A stretch of 64,000 nucleotides of DNA from Streptomyces sp. NBC_01408 (GCF_026340255.1 NZ_JAPEPJ010000001.1:1791001-1855000), one strand, 5' to 3'. Positions 38,662-49,494 are shown, counted from the stretch's first letter. Numbers and translations: made by a program. Notes: generated from the sequence alone by a model not told the origin.

Positions 38662-39180
38662 TTGATCACGGCCCCGCCGCGTCCCGCCGCGCTCGCCACG
38701 CTGCCGCTCCGCGCACCCCAACTGCCCGGATTCCCCCCGTTCTCCGTCCGTCCCGCGCGCCCCGGCGACGGCGCCGCGCTGGCCGCGCTCTCCCGGCCCT
38801 TCGTCCGCGCGGGAGCGCTCCGCGAGCGTCCGCTCTCCCTCTACCTCGCCCAGGCGGCCGACTTCCTCGTCGCGCAGGCCCCCGACGGAACCCTGGAGGG
38901 CTGCCTCGGGGTACGGGTCCACCCCGCGGCGGGCGTCCTGTACAACTTCTGCGTCGCCCGGCACCGGCAGGGATCGGGCATGGGGGCCCGGCTGCTGCAG
39001 GCGGCGTTCGCCGCGGCCCGCTTCCGCTCGGTGGAGACGCTGTTCACGGCGACCACCGGCAGCGGCCGCCTGTTCCTGAGCCATGGTTTCCGCCCGGCCT
39101 CCCCGAACCAGGCCCCGGCCGCCTGGGCGGACTCCCTGGACCCGCGCCGAGGCGCCCGGGTCCTGGCCCGCGCCCTGTGA
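38662..39180 (+). CDS. ArgA-type GNAT (short N-acetylglutamate synthase)
   Basis: A 172-residue acetyltransferase whose order of motifs follows the GNAT domain of E. coli ArgA: FSVRPARPGDGAALAALSRP, an RxxxLxxYLxxAADFLVA segment, acetyl-CoA loop RHRQGSGMGARLLQAAF, then VETLFTATTGSGRLFLSHGF and a C-terminal SLDPRRGARVLAR. It lacks the amino-acid-kinase domain of ArgA, as short synthases do. It would make N-acetylglutamate, the entry to ornithine synthesis, for the argB, argC, argD and argJ products encoded next to it. The start is a TTG with AAGGA upstream. An alternative is N-acetylation of the siderophore, less likely on motif grounds. Iron box 5 precedes it. Confidence 0.72.
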   Translation: MITAPPRPAALATLPLRAPQLPGFPPFSVRPARPGDGAALAALSRPFVRAGALRERPLSLYLAQAADFLVAQAPDGTLEGCLGVRVHPAAGVLYNFCVARHRQGSGMGARLLQAAFAAARFRSVETLFTATTGSGRLFLSHGFRPASPNQAPAAWADSLDPRRGARVLARAL

Positions 39181-39181
39181 C

Positions 39182-39232
39182 CGCAGCATGAAGGGGCGGG
39201 TCCCTCACCGGGACCCGCCCCTTCGTGCTGCG
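39182..39232. terminator. Bidirectional terminator between GNAT and argD
   Basis: A 23-bp stem (39182-39204 with 39210-39232, one G-T-type mismatch) with a 5-base loop, between two convergent genes only 67 bp apart. Confidence 0.88.
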
Positions 39233-39247
39233 TACGGCCGCCGAGGC

Positions 39248-40426
39248 TCAGGCGTCGAGGATCGCGGGCAGCGCGCCCACCAGGGCGTCGGCCTGATCCG
39301 CCGTCACCGTCAGGGCCGGGGCCAGCCGTACGGTGGCCGGCCCCGCCGCGTTCACCAGGAACCCGGCGTCCTGCGCGGCCCGCTGGACCCGTGCGGCGAC
39401 CGGCTCGGTGAGGACGATGCCCAGCAGCAGCCCCGCGCCCCGCACTTCACGGACCAGCGGGTGCTTGAGTCCCTCAATGCCGCCGCGCAGCCGCTCACCC
39501 ACCCGCAGGACGTGCGCGAGCAGCCCCTCGGACTCGACGGTCTCCAGCACGGCGAGTCCGGCCGCGCATGCGATCGGGTTGCCGCCGAAGGTGGTGCCGT
39601 GCTGGCCGGGGGTCAGCAGGTCGGCGGCCGGGCCGAAGGCCACCGCGGCGCCGATGGGCAGTCCGCCGCCCAGCCCCTTGGCGAGGGTGACCACGTCGGG
39701 GTCGATCCCCGGTTCCGCCTGGTGCGCGAACCAGTGGCCGGTGCGGCCGATCCCCGTCTGCACCTCGTCCAGTACGAGCAGGGTGCCCGTGGCCCGGGTG
39801 ATCTCGCGGGCGGCCCGCAGGTAGCCCTCGGGCGCCGGGATGACCCCGGCCTCGCCCTGCACCGGTTCCAGGAAGACCGCGGAGGTCCGCTCGGTGACGG
39901 CCACGCGCAGCGCCTCCGCGTCTCCGAACGGCACGTGCGTCACCTCCCCGGGCAGCGGCAGGAAGGGGTCGCGCTTGGCCGGCTGGCCGGTGAGGGCCAG
40001 CGCCCCCATGGTGCGCCCGTGGAACCCGCCCTCGGTGGCGACCAGATGGGGCCGTCCCGTACGGCGGGCGATCTTGAAGGCGGCCTCGGCCGCCTCCGCG
40101 CCGGAGTTGGCGAAGAACACCCGTCCCGGCCTGCCCAGCAGCCCCAGCAGGCGCTCGGCCAGCTCGACCGGCGGTCCGGAGACGAAGAGGTTCGACACGT
40201 GCCCCAGCCGGGCCACCTGCCCCTGGACGGCCTCGACCACGGCCGGGTGGGCGTGCCCGAGGGTGTTGACCGCGATCCCGCCGGTGAAGTCCGTGTACGC
40301 CCGCCCGGACTCGTCCCAGACCGTGCTGCCCTCGCCCCTGACCAGGGCCAGCGGGGGAGTGCCGTAGGTGTCCATCATGACCGCGCTCCAGCGGTCCGCG
40401 AGCGGTGGGCGGGGGTCGGCGCTCAC
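39248..40426 (-). CDS. argD: Acetylornithine aminotransferase
   Basis: A 392-residue class III PLP aminotransferase. The PLP lysine is in [16 protein letters not shown], with [17 protein letters not shown] and [19 protein letters not shown] upstream. ArgD converts N-acetylglutamate semialdehyde to N-acetylornithine. It reads from a GTG that overlaps the argB stop (GTGA), at the end of the operon isochorismatase-argC-argJ-argB-argD. In most Streptomyces argR follows argD; here the convergent ArgA-like gene follows instead, which supports this being an additional, siderophore-linked set. Confidence 0.93.
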   Translation of the reverse strand: MSADPRPPLADRWSAVMMDTYGTPPLALVRGEGSTVWDESGRAYTDFTGGIAVNTLGHAHPAVVEAVQGQVARLGHVSNLFVSGPPVELAERLLGLLGRPGRVFFANSGAEAAEAAFKIARRTGRPHLVATEGGFHGRTMGALALTGQPAKRDPFLPLPGEVTHVPFGDAEALRVAVTERTSAVFLEPVQGEAGVIPAPEGYLRAAREITRATGTLLVLDEVQTGIGRTGHWFAHQAEPGIDPDVVTLAKGLGGGLPIGAAVAFGPAADLLTPGQHGTTFGGNPIACAAGLAVLETVESEGLLAHVLRVGERLRGGIEGLKHPLVREVRGAGLLLGIVLTEPVAARVQRAAQDAGFLVNAAGPATVRLAPALTVTADQADALVGALPAILDA

Positions 40427-41417
40427 GCGACGGTCTCCTCGTTCTCGTTCTCGGTCTCATTCCGGTCCCCGGGCCGCTGCCCGGGCTCCGCGTCGGGGAC
40501 CACCGTGGTCCCCGAGCCGCCCTCGGTGAAGACTCCGGCCAGCAGCGCGTGCGGCACCCGGCCGTCGATGACCTGGGCCCTGCCCACGCCCGCCCGGACG
40601 GCCCGCAGACAGCCCTCCATCTTGGGGAGCATGCCGCTCGCGAGTTCCGGCAGCAGTGCGTCCAGTTCGGCGGCCGTGAGGCGTTCGATCACCTCGGTGC
40701 TGCGCGGCCAGTCCGCGTACAGCCCCTCGACGTCGGTCAGGACGACCAGCCGCTCCGCCCCGAGGGCCACGGCCAGCGCCGACGCCGCGAGATCGGCGTT
40801 GACGTTGTAGACCTCGCCGTCCTCGCCCCGCGCGATCGGCGAGATCACGGGGATGCGGCCCTGGTCCAGCAGGGCGCGGACCGTACCGGGGTCCACGTCC
40901 ACCACCTCGCCGACCAGGCCGATGTCCACCGGCCGGCCGTCCACCCAGGCCGGCCGCCGTACGGCGGTCATCGTGTGCGCGTCCTCGCCCGACATCCCCA
41001 CGGCGAAGGGCCCGTGGGCGTTGAGCGCGCCGACCAGCTCCCGCTGGACCTGCCCGGTCAGCACCATGCGGACCACCTCCATGGTCTCCGGGGTGGTCAC
41101 CCGCAGACCCGCCTCGAAGCGGACCTCCAGGTCCAGGCGGTCGAGCATGGCGCTGATCTGGGGTCCGCCGCCGTGCACGACGACGGGCCGCAGCCCCGCG
41201 TGCCACAGTTCCACGACGTCCTGGGCGAAGGTCCGGTGGAGCGAGGGGTCCACCATGGCGTTGCCGCCGAACTTGACGACGACCGTGCGGCCCTGGAGCT
41301 CCTCCAGCCACGGCAGGTCCGCCGCGGCCGGTCCGGCCACGGCTGCGGCCCCGCCCGTGCCGCGCTGTCCGGCGGCCGTTCCCGTACGCGCTGCGGCTCG
41401 CGTCGTGCCCGCCCCGT

Positions 41418-41421
<4 letters not shown>
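40423..41421 (-). CDS. argB: Acetylglutamate kinase
   Basis: A 332-residue amino-acid kinase. The ATP and substrate sites are visible in [27 protein letters not shown] and [19 protein letters not shown]. ArgB phosphorylates N-acetylglutamate. It reads from a GTG overlapping the argJ stop. The N-terminus carries a low-complexity extension of about 35 Ala/Gly/Thr-rich residues before [10 protein letters not shown], and the C-terminus ends in an acidic [14 protein letters not shown] tail; both are longer than usual. Known ArgB enzymes may be feedback-inhibited by arginine; whether this copy is cannot be read with confidence. Confidence 0.92.
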
Positions 41422-43645
<2,224 letters not shown>

Positions 43646-43684
43646 TCATCGTCCGCCCCCGGGGTTCCCGTACCGGGTACGCCC

Positions 43685-44353
43685 TCAGGCGTCCCGGTGA
43701 ACGTCTCGCGCCGCTCTGCCGAGCAGCAGGTCGCGCAGGAGGGCATCGGTCGTGCACACCACACCGCTGCGGGCGGCCCACCGCAGGGCCATGGCGTGTT
43801 CCTCGGCGGAGAAGTCGGCCACCGCGTCGGCGACGACGAAGGGCTGGATGTCGTTCATGAAGGCGTCGGCAGCCGTCAGGAGTATCCCGAGGTGCGCGTA
43901 CACCCCGCAGACGATCAGCTGGTCGCGGCCCTCGTCGCGCAGGAGCCGTCCGAGGTGGCTGCGGAGGAAGGCGTTGTGGCGGACGTTGGCCATCAGGTGC
44001 TCGCCCGGCCGCGGAGTGAGCGGGCCGATGATCGCGGCGGCATCGGGTTCGCCCTCGATGCCGGGGCCCCAGACGTCGGCGACCAGTCCGCGCTGGCCCG
44101 GCGGCTGGGCGGCGGGCTCGGCACTGAAGACCACCGGGATGCCGAGGCTTCCGGCGAGCGCCCGCAACGCCGTTATGTTGTCGACGAGTTCCATCACCGG
44201 GGACCGCTCCGCCGGCAGCGGACCCACGAAGTGGTTCTGCATGTCGTGGATCAGCAGGGCGGCGCGGTCGGGGTCGACGGTCCAGGAGGCGCAGGAGAGG
44301 GGCAGGGCGGAGCGTTCGGGCATGGGGTAGGAGCCGATGGCCGGCAGGCCCAT
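43685..44353 (-). CDS. Isochorismatase-like protein, stand-alone, altered catalytic Lys
   Basis: A 222-residue isochorismatase-fold protein close in layout to the N-terminal domain of EntB: ALLIHDMQNHFVG (catalytic Asp), VWGPGIEG, GVYAHLGILLTAADAFMNDI and VVADAVADFSAEEHAMAL. The segment matching EntB KWRYSAF reads NVRHNAF, so the conserved catalytic Lys appears to be Asn. There is no aryl carrier domain after it, and no DHB synthesis or activation genes are in the window. It leads the operon with argCJBD, 52 bp after iron box 6. It may be a distant-pathway enzyme, a changed-substrate hydrolase, or non-catalytic. Confidence 0.85.
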   Translation of the reverse strand: MGLPAIGSYPMPERSALPLSCASWTVDPDRAALLIHDMQNHFVGPLPAERSPVMELVDNITALRALAGSLGIPVVFSAEPAAQPPGQRGLVADVWGPGIEGEPDAAAIIGPLTPRPGEHLMANVRHNAFLRSHLGRLLRDEGRDQLIVCGVYAHLGILLTAADAFMNDIQPFVVADAVADFSAEEHAMALRWAARSGVVCTTDALLRDLLLGRAARDVHRDA

Positions 44354-44404
44354 GGTGAATCCCTCCCCCTGATGGCGTCCGTGCGCCCGCTTCTCGATCG
44401 AGAT

Positions 44405-44423
44405 TTAGCTTAGCCTAACCTAA
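44405..44423. promoter_or_regulatory. Iron box 6 (isochorismatase-argCJBD operon)
   Basis: TTAGCTTAGCCTAACCTAA matches the consensus at 17 of 19 positions. It lies 52 bp upstream of the isochorismatase-like start and shows nothing of an arginine-type operator nearby. Confidence 0.88.
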
Positions 44424-44461
44424 GTTGGCCGCTTCAAGTTAGCAGCCCGGGTGCCTCCTGC

Positions 44462-45181
44462 CTATGCCGTCCGCCAGTACCCGAGCGCGTACAGCCGCTC
44501 CTTGGGCACCCCGAGGTCCTTGCGTGCGAAGGCGGCAAGGCTCCGGGTGGTCGCGGTGTCGCAGGCGATCCACACGAACGCGCCGGGCTCCAGGCGCTCC
44601 GGCAGCTCCGCCCGCACCGTCTCGACCAGCTGCGCGCCGGCCCGCTCCCGCGGTACGTGGATCACCTCGCGGCCCGGGCCGGCGCGGCGCGGGGTCCCCT
44701 GCGCCTGCGCGGGGTCCGCGCTCTCGAACCAGATGGTCGCCGGGGTCGAGGGCATCGATTCCAGCAGGGAGTTGATGGCGGGCCGCGAAGCCGGGTCGCC
44801 GACGACGAGCAGCCGGGACGGCAGGGGGTCCGGCGGGGCGAACCCCGTGCCCTGGAGCGTCGCCTCGATCGTGTCGCCGGGCCGGGCGGCGCGCGCCCAG
44901 TCGCTCGCGGCTCCGGGGTGCAGCGCGAACTCCATGCTGAAGGTCCCGGTGGCGGGCTCCGGGTCGACCAGCGTGTACCCGCGCTGGTGCGGCCGTCCCT
45001 GGTGCTCGAACCACAGCCGCACCCACATCGTGGGGTGGACGCCCGCGGCCTCCAGCATGCCCCCGTCGCTGAAGCTCAGCCGGTGCAGGTGATCGGATAT
45101 CCGCTCGTTGGACCGGACGGTGAAGGTGAAGTCCTTGCCGCGCAAGAGCTTGAGGGTGATGCCCTGCCAGCCGTGTCCCAT
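44462..45181 (-). CDS. Siderophore-interacting flavoprotein (ferric-siderophore reductase)
   Basis: A 239-residue protein of the SIP/ViuB family. It shows the FAD site RGYTLVDPEP, the GAASDWARAARPGD segment, LLVVGDPASRPAINSLLE and the family ending YALGYWR. SIPs reduce the iron of imported ferric siderophores in the cytoplasm with NAD(P)H or ferredoxin. I chose the ATG at 45181 with GGGGG upstream; an upstream frame extension overlaps the DUF2470 gene. It lies 25 bp after the DUF2470 gene and shares its iron box. Confidence 0.9.
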   Translation of the reverse strand: MGHGWQGITLKLLRGKDFTFTVRSNERISDHLHRLSFSDGGMLEAAGVHPTMWVRLWFEHQGRPHQRGYTLVDPEPATGTFSMEFALHPGAASDWARAARPGDTIEATLQGTGFAPPDPLPSRLLVVGDPASRPAINSLLESMPSTPATIWFESADPAQAQGTPRRAGPGREVIHVPRERAGAQLVETVRAELPERLEPGAFVWIACDTATTRSLAAFARKDLGVPKERLYALGYWRTA

Positions 45182-45206
45182 GGTTCCCCCTGGTGTTCGA
45201 ATGGGT

Positions 45207-45935
45207 TCAGTGTCGCGCGGGGGACTGGTTGCGGTGCGCACACCGGCGGGGCGCCGTCAGCAGCTGCCGGACCTGCTCGCCGGCCTCGGCCGCGTCCCGC
45301 GCCGGGACCGGGAAGAGGAGGCGCAGGTCGCAGTGGCCGGTTCCGTACTCGCAGCGCAGGGTGATGCCGTGGCGGTCGACGGCGAACGGGAGCGCCCGGC
45401 GCACACCGGCGGGCACCCGCGACCCGGCCAGGCCGAGCAGCTCCGAGACCATGTCCTCGTGGGCGCCGGCGAGATGCGTCAGCATCCCGGCCTCCTCGAC
45501 GGCGAGCGGGTCGGGGGCGGCGAGGGTCACCTCGTCGAGCCCTACGTCCGCCACCCCTGCCGCGGTGCGCAGCACCACGCGCGCGGTGTCGAGCCGCAGG
45601 CGCTCGCCGTCGCCGTCGCTGCCCGCCGGGGTCAGCCAGCCGGAGATCGTCACCCTGGCCCGTACCCGGTCGCGTACCGCGGTCGGCGCGATGTCGGTGA
45701 ACTCCAGCAGGGCGGCGAGGCTGCCGCGCGGCGCGACGGCGATCCGGGCCGCGAGCGGGCCGTCCGCCGGAGGGTGCAGCGTGATCCGGCCCTTCGCGTC
45801 GACGGAGTGCATGCCGATCAGGTCGTAGCTCTGCCCTTCCGTGGTGAGGGACAGCGAGACCGCTCGCGCCAGCACGGAGCGCACGCGCTCGGCGGCCGTC
45901 GGCTCGGGCAGTGCGGTGCCTGCGGCAGCGTTCAC
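45207..45935 (-). CDS. DUF2470 domain protein
   Basis: A 242-residue soluble protein. The N-terminal part (TAAERVRSVLARAVSLSLTT ... ITLHPPADGPLAARIA) has the split-barrel, flavin-reductase-like look of haem-utilisation proteins. The C-terminal part, with EEAGMLTHLAGAHEDMVSEL and FAVDRHGITLRCEYGTGHCD, is DUF2470. Proteins of this type accompany SIPs in Streptomyces iron clusters; a role in iron release is inferred. The start is a GTG with GAGGAG upstream. Iron box 7 lies 68 bp upstream. Confidence 0.75.
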   Translation of the reverse strand: MNAAAGTALPEPTAAERVRSVLARAVSLSLTTEGQSYDLIGMHSVDAKGRITLHPPADGPLAARIAVAPRGSLAALLEFTDIAPTAVRDRVRARVTISGWLTPAGSDGDGERLRLDTARVVLRTAAGVADVGLDEVTLAAPDPLAVEEAGMLTHLAGAHEDMVSELLGLAGSRVPAGVRRALPFAVDRHGITLRCEYGTGHCDLRLLFPVPARDAAEAGEQVRQLLTAPRRCAHRNQSPARH

Positions 45936-46002
45936 GAGAACTCCTCGCGGTGCGGGCGGGATCGGGGCCTCGGCAGCGGCGCAGGCCCCAAGACCCCTCG
46001 GT

Positions 46003-46021
46003 TGAGGTAAGGCTAACCTAA
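46003..46021. promoter_or_regulatory. Iron box 7 (DUF2470-SIP operon)
   Basis: TGAGGTAAGGCTAACCTAA matches the consensus at 17 of 19 positions. It marks the right boundary of the iron-regulated island. Confidence 0.88.
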
Positions 46022-46120
46022 CCTGCCGTAGGGGGTGCGTCCAGGGGTGTCCCGGCGCCACTGAGCACGGACACCGCCGACCCCTTCCCGTGGGGCCGCA
46101 CCTTCCCCGCCCCGTCCAGA

Positions 46121-46990
46121 TCAGCTGGTCTGCCGGCGCAGTACGTCGGCCACCTGTGACGCGCGGTACGACGGTCCCTTGAGGACCTTCCCGTCCTCCC
46201 GGAGGACGGGGCGGCCGTCGGGTCCGAGCTTGGACATGTTGGCGCGATGGACTTCGGCGAGCACGGCGTCGAGATCGATGCCGTGTGCGACGGCGGATCC
46301 GTACGCCGTGTAGACCACGTCGGCCAACTCATGGGCGATGTCCACGAGTCGCCCGGCCTCCGCCACCTCGGCGACCTCCTCCTCCAGCAGCGCCTGGCGA
46401 TGCCTGGCCAGCGCCGGTGAGACGGTGGCGGGGGCGGATCCGACGTCCAGGCCGAAGGCCCGGTGGAATTCCCGGACCAGGTGCTGCGGGGTGGTGGCGG
46501 TCGTACGTTCCGCGTCCGGCGTGGCGTGGCCCGACGGGGTCCCGTGTGCCCGGTCCGGGCGGTAGGTGCGGCGCTGCTGGTCCAGGAACTCGCGGCGCTG
46601 CCGGTCCGGAGACCTGCGGCGCAGTGCGAGCACCGAGTTGTGGCCTCCGAAGCCGAAGGAATTGCTCAGGACGAGGTCCCCGGTGGTCGCCAGCGTGCGC
46701 GGCACCTGCGTGACCACATCCAGGCCGCACTCGTCGTCGGGGTTGTTGTCGCACCCGATCGTGGGCGGGACGCAGCCGTGGTGGAGCGTGAGGGCGGCCA
46801 CCACGGCTTCCACCGCGCCCGCGGCGCCCTGCAGATGACCCAGATTGCCCTTGACGGCCGTCACCGGGATGCCCGGCGCCGAGGCGTCGCGCTCACTCAG
46901 GAGACGGCGCAGGGCCGTGGCCTCGGCGAGGTCTCCCTCCTTGGTGGCGGTGGCGTGCGCGTTGATGTGGACGATGTCGGCCGGGCCCGA
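46121..46990 (-). pseudogene. C-terminal KAS remnant fused to a MazG-like domain
   Basis: Reading leftward, the frame opens at about 46990 inside a beta-ketoacyl synthase (ADIVHINAHATATKEGD, with catalytic His, then VTAVKGNLGHLQGAAGAVEA and LSNSFGFGGHNSVLALR). The half with the catalytic Cys is absent. After a linker of about 45 residues comes a MazG-like domain (HLVREFHRAFGL, EEEVAEVAEAGRLVDIAHELA, NMSKLGPDGRPVLREDGKVL). The frame stays open to an ATG at 47065 that lies within the opposite gene, so a protein could still be made. The MazG-like domain, a nucleotide pyrophosphohydrolase type, seems complete; the KAS part cannot be active. Whether KAS and MazG were joined originally is unclear. 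Confidence 0.65.
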
Positions 46991-47002
46991 TCCGGTGGCC
47001 GG

Positions 47003-48034
47003 CCCGACGCCATCATCTGCGGATCCGAGCCCGGGGTGGAAGCGTTCGACGCCCTGGCGGCCCACTGGGGCTTGCGCCCGAACTCAGGCTCCTCGGAAGC
47101 CCGCAGGGACAAGTTCCTGATGCAGAGCCGCCTGCGCGACGCGGGCATCCGGTACATACCGCACTACAAGGCCTCCGACACCGAGTCCATCGTCGAATGG
47201 TGCGCGGGCAGCGGTCTGGCCGAGTACGTCGTGAAGCCGGTGAAGTCGTTCGCCACCGACGGCGTCTTCTTCTGCTCGACCCTGGACGAGGTGCGCACGG
47301 CCTGCCGACGGCTCTTCCAGCGCGCCGACTTCTCCGGTCAGGCCATCGTGGAAGTCCTCGTCGAGGAACGCGTCATGGGACCCGAGTTCGTGGTCGACTC
47401 GGTGTCCCTCGACGGTGCGCACTTCGTCGTCGACATGTTCCGCTACGCCAAGGAGAGCGTCGACGGGAATCCCGTCTACCGCGCGATGTCGTCGGTGGAG
47501 ATCGACGAGCACCCGGGCCTGGTGGCCTATGTGGAGCAGGCCCTGACCGCGCTGGGGATCGAAAACGGTCCCGCCCACAGCGAGGTCATCCTCACCGAGG
47601 ACGGACCGGTCCTCATCGAGACGGGCGCCCGTATGCACGGAGGCCAGGGCCCGAACCTGGTCGAGGCGTCCTCCTCGCACTCCTTGATCGACCTGGCCCT
47701 GGCCTCGCGCGTGGCGCCGGACGACTTCCTGCGCCGGACCAAGGAGCGGCCGACACTGCGGCAGGCCGTCGTCGAGTGCTTCCTGTTCTCGCCCGCGGCA
47801 GGCACGGTCGGCGCGAACCGGGTACGGGAGACCTGCCGCGAACTCGACAGCTACCTCTTCGACACCTGCGACCAGGCCCCGGGCGACCGCATCGAGAAGA
47901 CGACCGACCTGATCACCTCGTACGGCCGTGTCATCCTAGGCAACGCGGACCCCACGGCGCTCGTACGCGACATGGAGCGCGTCCACGACCTGGACCGCCG
48001 GGGCGCCCTCCTCGACGTCGTCCCGGACGCGTAA
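47003..48034 (+). pseudogene. ATP-grasp ligase gene lacking its 5' end
   Basis: The frame carries about 343 codons of an ATP-grasp protein: PDAIICGSEPGVEAFDALAA, DKFLMQSRLRDAGI, EYVVKPVKSFATDGVFFCS, MGPEFVVDSVSLDGAHFV and ETGARMHGGQGPNL. ATP-grasp enzymes of this L-amino-acid-ligase type have a further 80-100 N-terminal residues; here homology stops at about 47003, where a KAS remnant starts on the other strand. The frame is open upstream to 46463, and a GTG at 47036 could start translation, so some product is possible. The substrate is unknown. A terminator follows at 48081-48115. Confidence 0.65.
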
Positions 48035-48080
48035 CCTCGAAGCCGGCCCCAGCGGCTCCCAAGACAGGGCAAACGCCGAA

Positions 48081-48115
48081 CAGGGGCCTGATCCACTGAG
48101 TGGACCAGGCCCCTG
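48081..48115. terminator. Terminator after the ATP-grasp gene
   Basis: A 16-bp stem (48081-48096 with 48100-48115, one mismatch) with a TGA loop, between the convergent ATP-grasp and lipoprotein genes. Confidence 0.8.
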
Positions 48116-48154
48116 ACCTGGTCTTACGAAGTGGTGAGGTCCGCGACAGCCGCC

Positions 48155-48751
48155 TTAAGGTTGCCCGCTGCCGTCTTGTGCTGGGACCGCCCACTCGGTG
48201 GCCGTCGGCGCACTTGCAGGGTGGTAGACGACCTTCGAGGGACGCTGGTCCTTGGGTACGGGGAAGGGGATTTTTCCGCGCAGACAGTCTCCCGCTTTGA
48301 CCACTGTGGGCATCGTTGGATACTCCGGCTTGGGCAAGTCGCCCCCGTTCAGGCCGGTTACCTGCACCCGAGTGCCGTCGGGGAAGGCCAGGGACCAAGG
48401 CTGTTGATCGCTCATGATGTCGGGTCCCTGCCTGTTGCACACCTTCACGTCGACGGCAGCCCACACGCCGTTCTCTACGCCGAGGCCTTCCCCTGGCGGC
48501 TCAACTCCCTTGACCGGCTGCTGGTAGGTCAAGACAGCCGTCGTGCCGCTTGGCAGTCCTTGGGCGCCTCCTCCCCACGTGGTTTCCTGGCCAAGTTGGA
48601 GTGGGGTGGCTGCTGTGCTCTGTGTCGGACTCGGCAGTACCGCCTTGGACGACGGGGAGCTGGGGGCCACATCAGGCGAGTTCGTGGCTCCCGAGCATGC
48701 GGTCAGCCCAACGAGCAGGCATGCTCCGAGGGCGGCGGTACGGATGTGCAT
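48155..48751 (-). CDS. Putative lipoprotein, DUF4352-like
   Basis: A 198-residue secreted lipoprotein. The signal peptide MHIRTAALGACLLVGLTACS has a lipobox LTAC with Cys19. A Ser/Pro-rich linker then leads to a beta-rich domain (WAAVDVKVCNRQGPDI, CLRGKIPFPVPKDQRPSKVV) like the DUF4352/telomeric-repeat-binding-like lipoproteins common in actinomycetes. AGGGGG stands ahead of the ATG. Function unknown; it would be anchored outside the cell. Confidence 0.75.
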   Translation of the reverse strand: MHIRTAALGACLLVGLTACSGATNSPDVAPSSPSSKAVLPSPTQSTAATPLQLGQETTWGGGAQGLPSGTTAVLTYQQPVKGVEPPGEGLGVENGVWAAVDVKVCNRQGPDIMSDQQPWSLAFPDGTRVQVTGLNGGDLPKPEYPTMPTVVKAGDCLRGKIPFPVPKDQRPSKVVYHPASAPTATEWAVPAQDGSGQP

Positions 48752-49066
48752 GGTCCCCCTAAGACGCTCTTGCGCAGGGGAGCGATCCTGCCGCTTGTCG
48801 GGCCATGTGACTCCGACATCGGGGAATCTGATGCGGTGAGCGCGGGCCGGCCGTCGTGGATGGTGACCCTCACTTCTTGCCCTGATTCTTGCTCCGGCCA
48901 GGGCCTTAACCGGGTTAAGACGCTCTGACCTGCGGTCGAGCGGTCAGCCGTTGTCACCCTTGGCCGCCCTTGGCCACCGTCCCATGGCCCAGGGCCGGCC
49001 CGGCGGCTATGCGGGCACACCCGAATCTCAGCGGCGTTCATTCCAGTGTTGTGCGATCTTGCTGCC
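48752..49066. other. 315-bp intergenic region, divergent promoters
   Basis: No gene is evident. It contains a 13-bp palindrome TTAACCGGGTTAA (48906-48918), a possible operator, and a short direct repeat CCCTTGGCC. It separates the lipoprotein gene from the small gene at 49067. Confidence 0.6.
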
Positions 49067-49282
49067 ATGAACGACAGCTCCCCGGCCCCCATAACCGTCG
49101 CCGACAACTACATCTTCGCCTGCCGCATCCTGCTGGGCATCAAGACCCTTCGGGAACACCTCGGGTGCCCCCTCCAGGACGCTTTCATTGCCTTCACCGA
49201 GCGCTACGAGGTCCTGCGCCGCGAGAGCCCCGACCGCTCCTCCCTGACCCCTGAGGAGTGCTGGGAGGGCTTCCACTCCTGA
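49067..49282 (+). CDS. Small conserved-looking hypothetical protein
   Basis: A 71-residue protein, MNDSSPAPITVADNYIFACR at its start and TPEECWEGFHS at its end. Codon third positions are strongly G/C, as in real genes here. It looks helical, with no membrane segment. I recognise no family. It lies close to a tRNA gene, so it may belong to an old integrative element, but no integrase is present in the window. Confidence 0.55.
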   Translation: MNDSSPAPITVADNYIFACRILLGIKTLREHLGCPLQDAFIAFTERYEVLRRESPDRSSLTPEECWEGFHS

Positions 49283-49292
49283 TTCGCGACGG

Positions 49293-49487
49293 TCAGAGAC
49301 CCGACTCACGGAAGCCGCGCCGGATGATCGCCCCTTCGAAGACCAGGGCTGGGACCGCCTCGCCGCGGGTGACCAGGGGACAGAGATAGGGGCTCGTCTT
49401 CCGCCCGGTGATCCAAACGGGGGCGACTGTCATGGACAGCATCTTCCGGAGCGCCGCGAACCCGTAGTCACGCAGATGGATACGCAC
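49293..49487 (-). CDS. Small hypothetical protein next to tRNA-Pro
   Basis: A 64-residue reading frame beginning MRIHLRDYGFAALRKMLSMT. About 84 percent of its codons end in G or C, which favours a real gene, though I see no clear ribosome binding site. It converges on the small gene at 49067 (10 bp between stops) and begins 7 bp from the tRNA terminator stem. No family is recognised; it could be a fragment of a lost element. Confidence 0.35.
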   Translation of the reverse strand: MRIHLRDYGFAALRKMLSMTVAPVWITGRKTSPYLCPLVTRGEAVPALVFEGAIIRRGFRESGL

Positions 49488-49494
49488 GCAGAAA

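Noticed and set aside
43685-44353. Isochorismatase as evidence that the siderophore contains dihydroxybenzoate
   Set aside because: No genes for DHB synthesis or activation and no aryl carrier domain are in the window, and the catalytic Lys seems replaced.
46610-46990. KAS sequence as evidence for a type II polyketide cluster
   Set aside because: Only the C-terminal part of one synthase is present, with no chain-length factor, carrier protein or cyclase, and it ends at a breakpoint.
48906-48918. TTAACCGGGTTAA palindrome as an iron box
   Set aside because: It lacks the AGGCTWACCT core and is only 13 bp; a different operator or chance is more likely.
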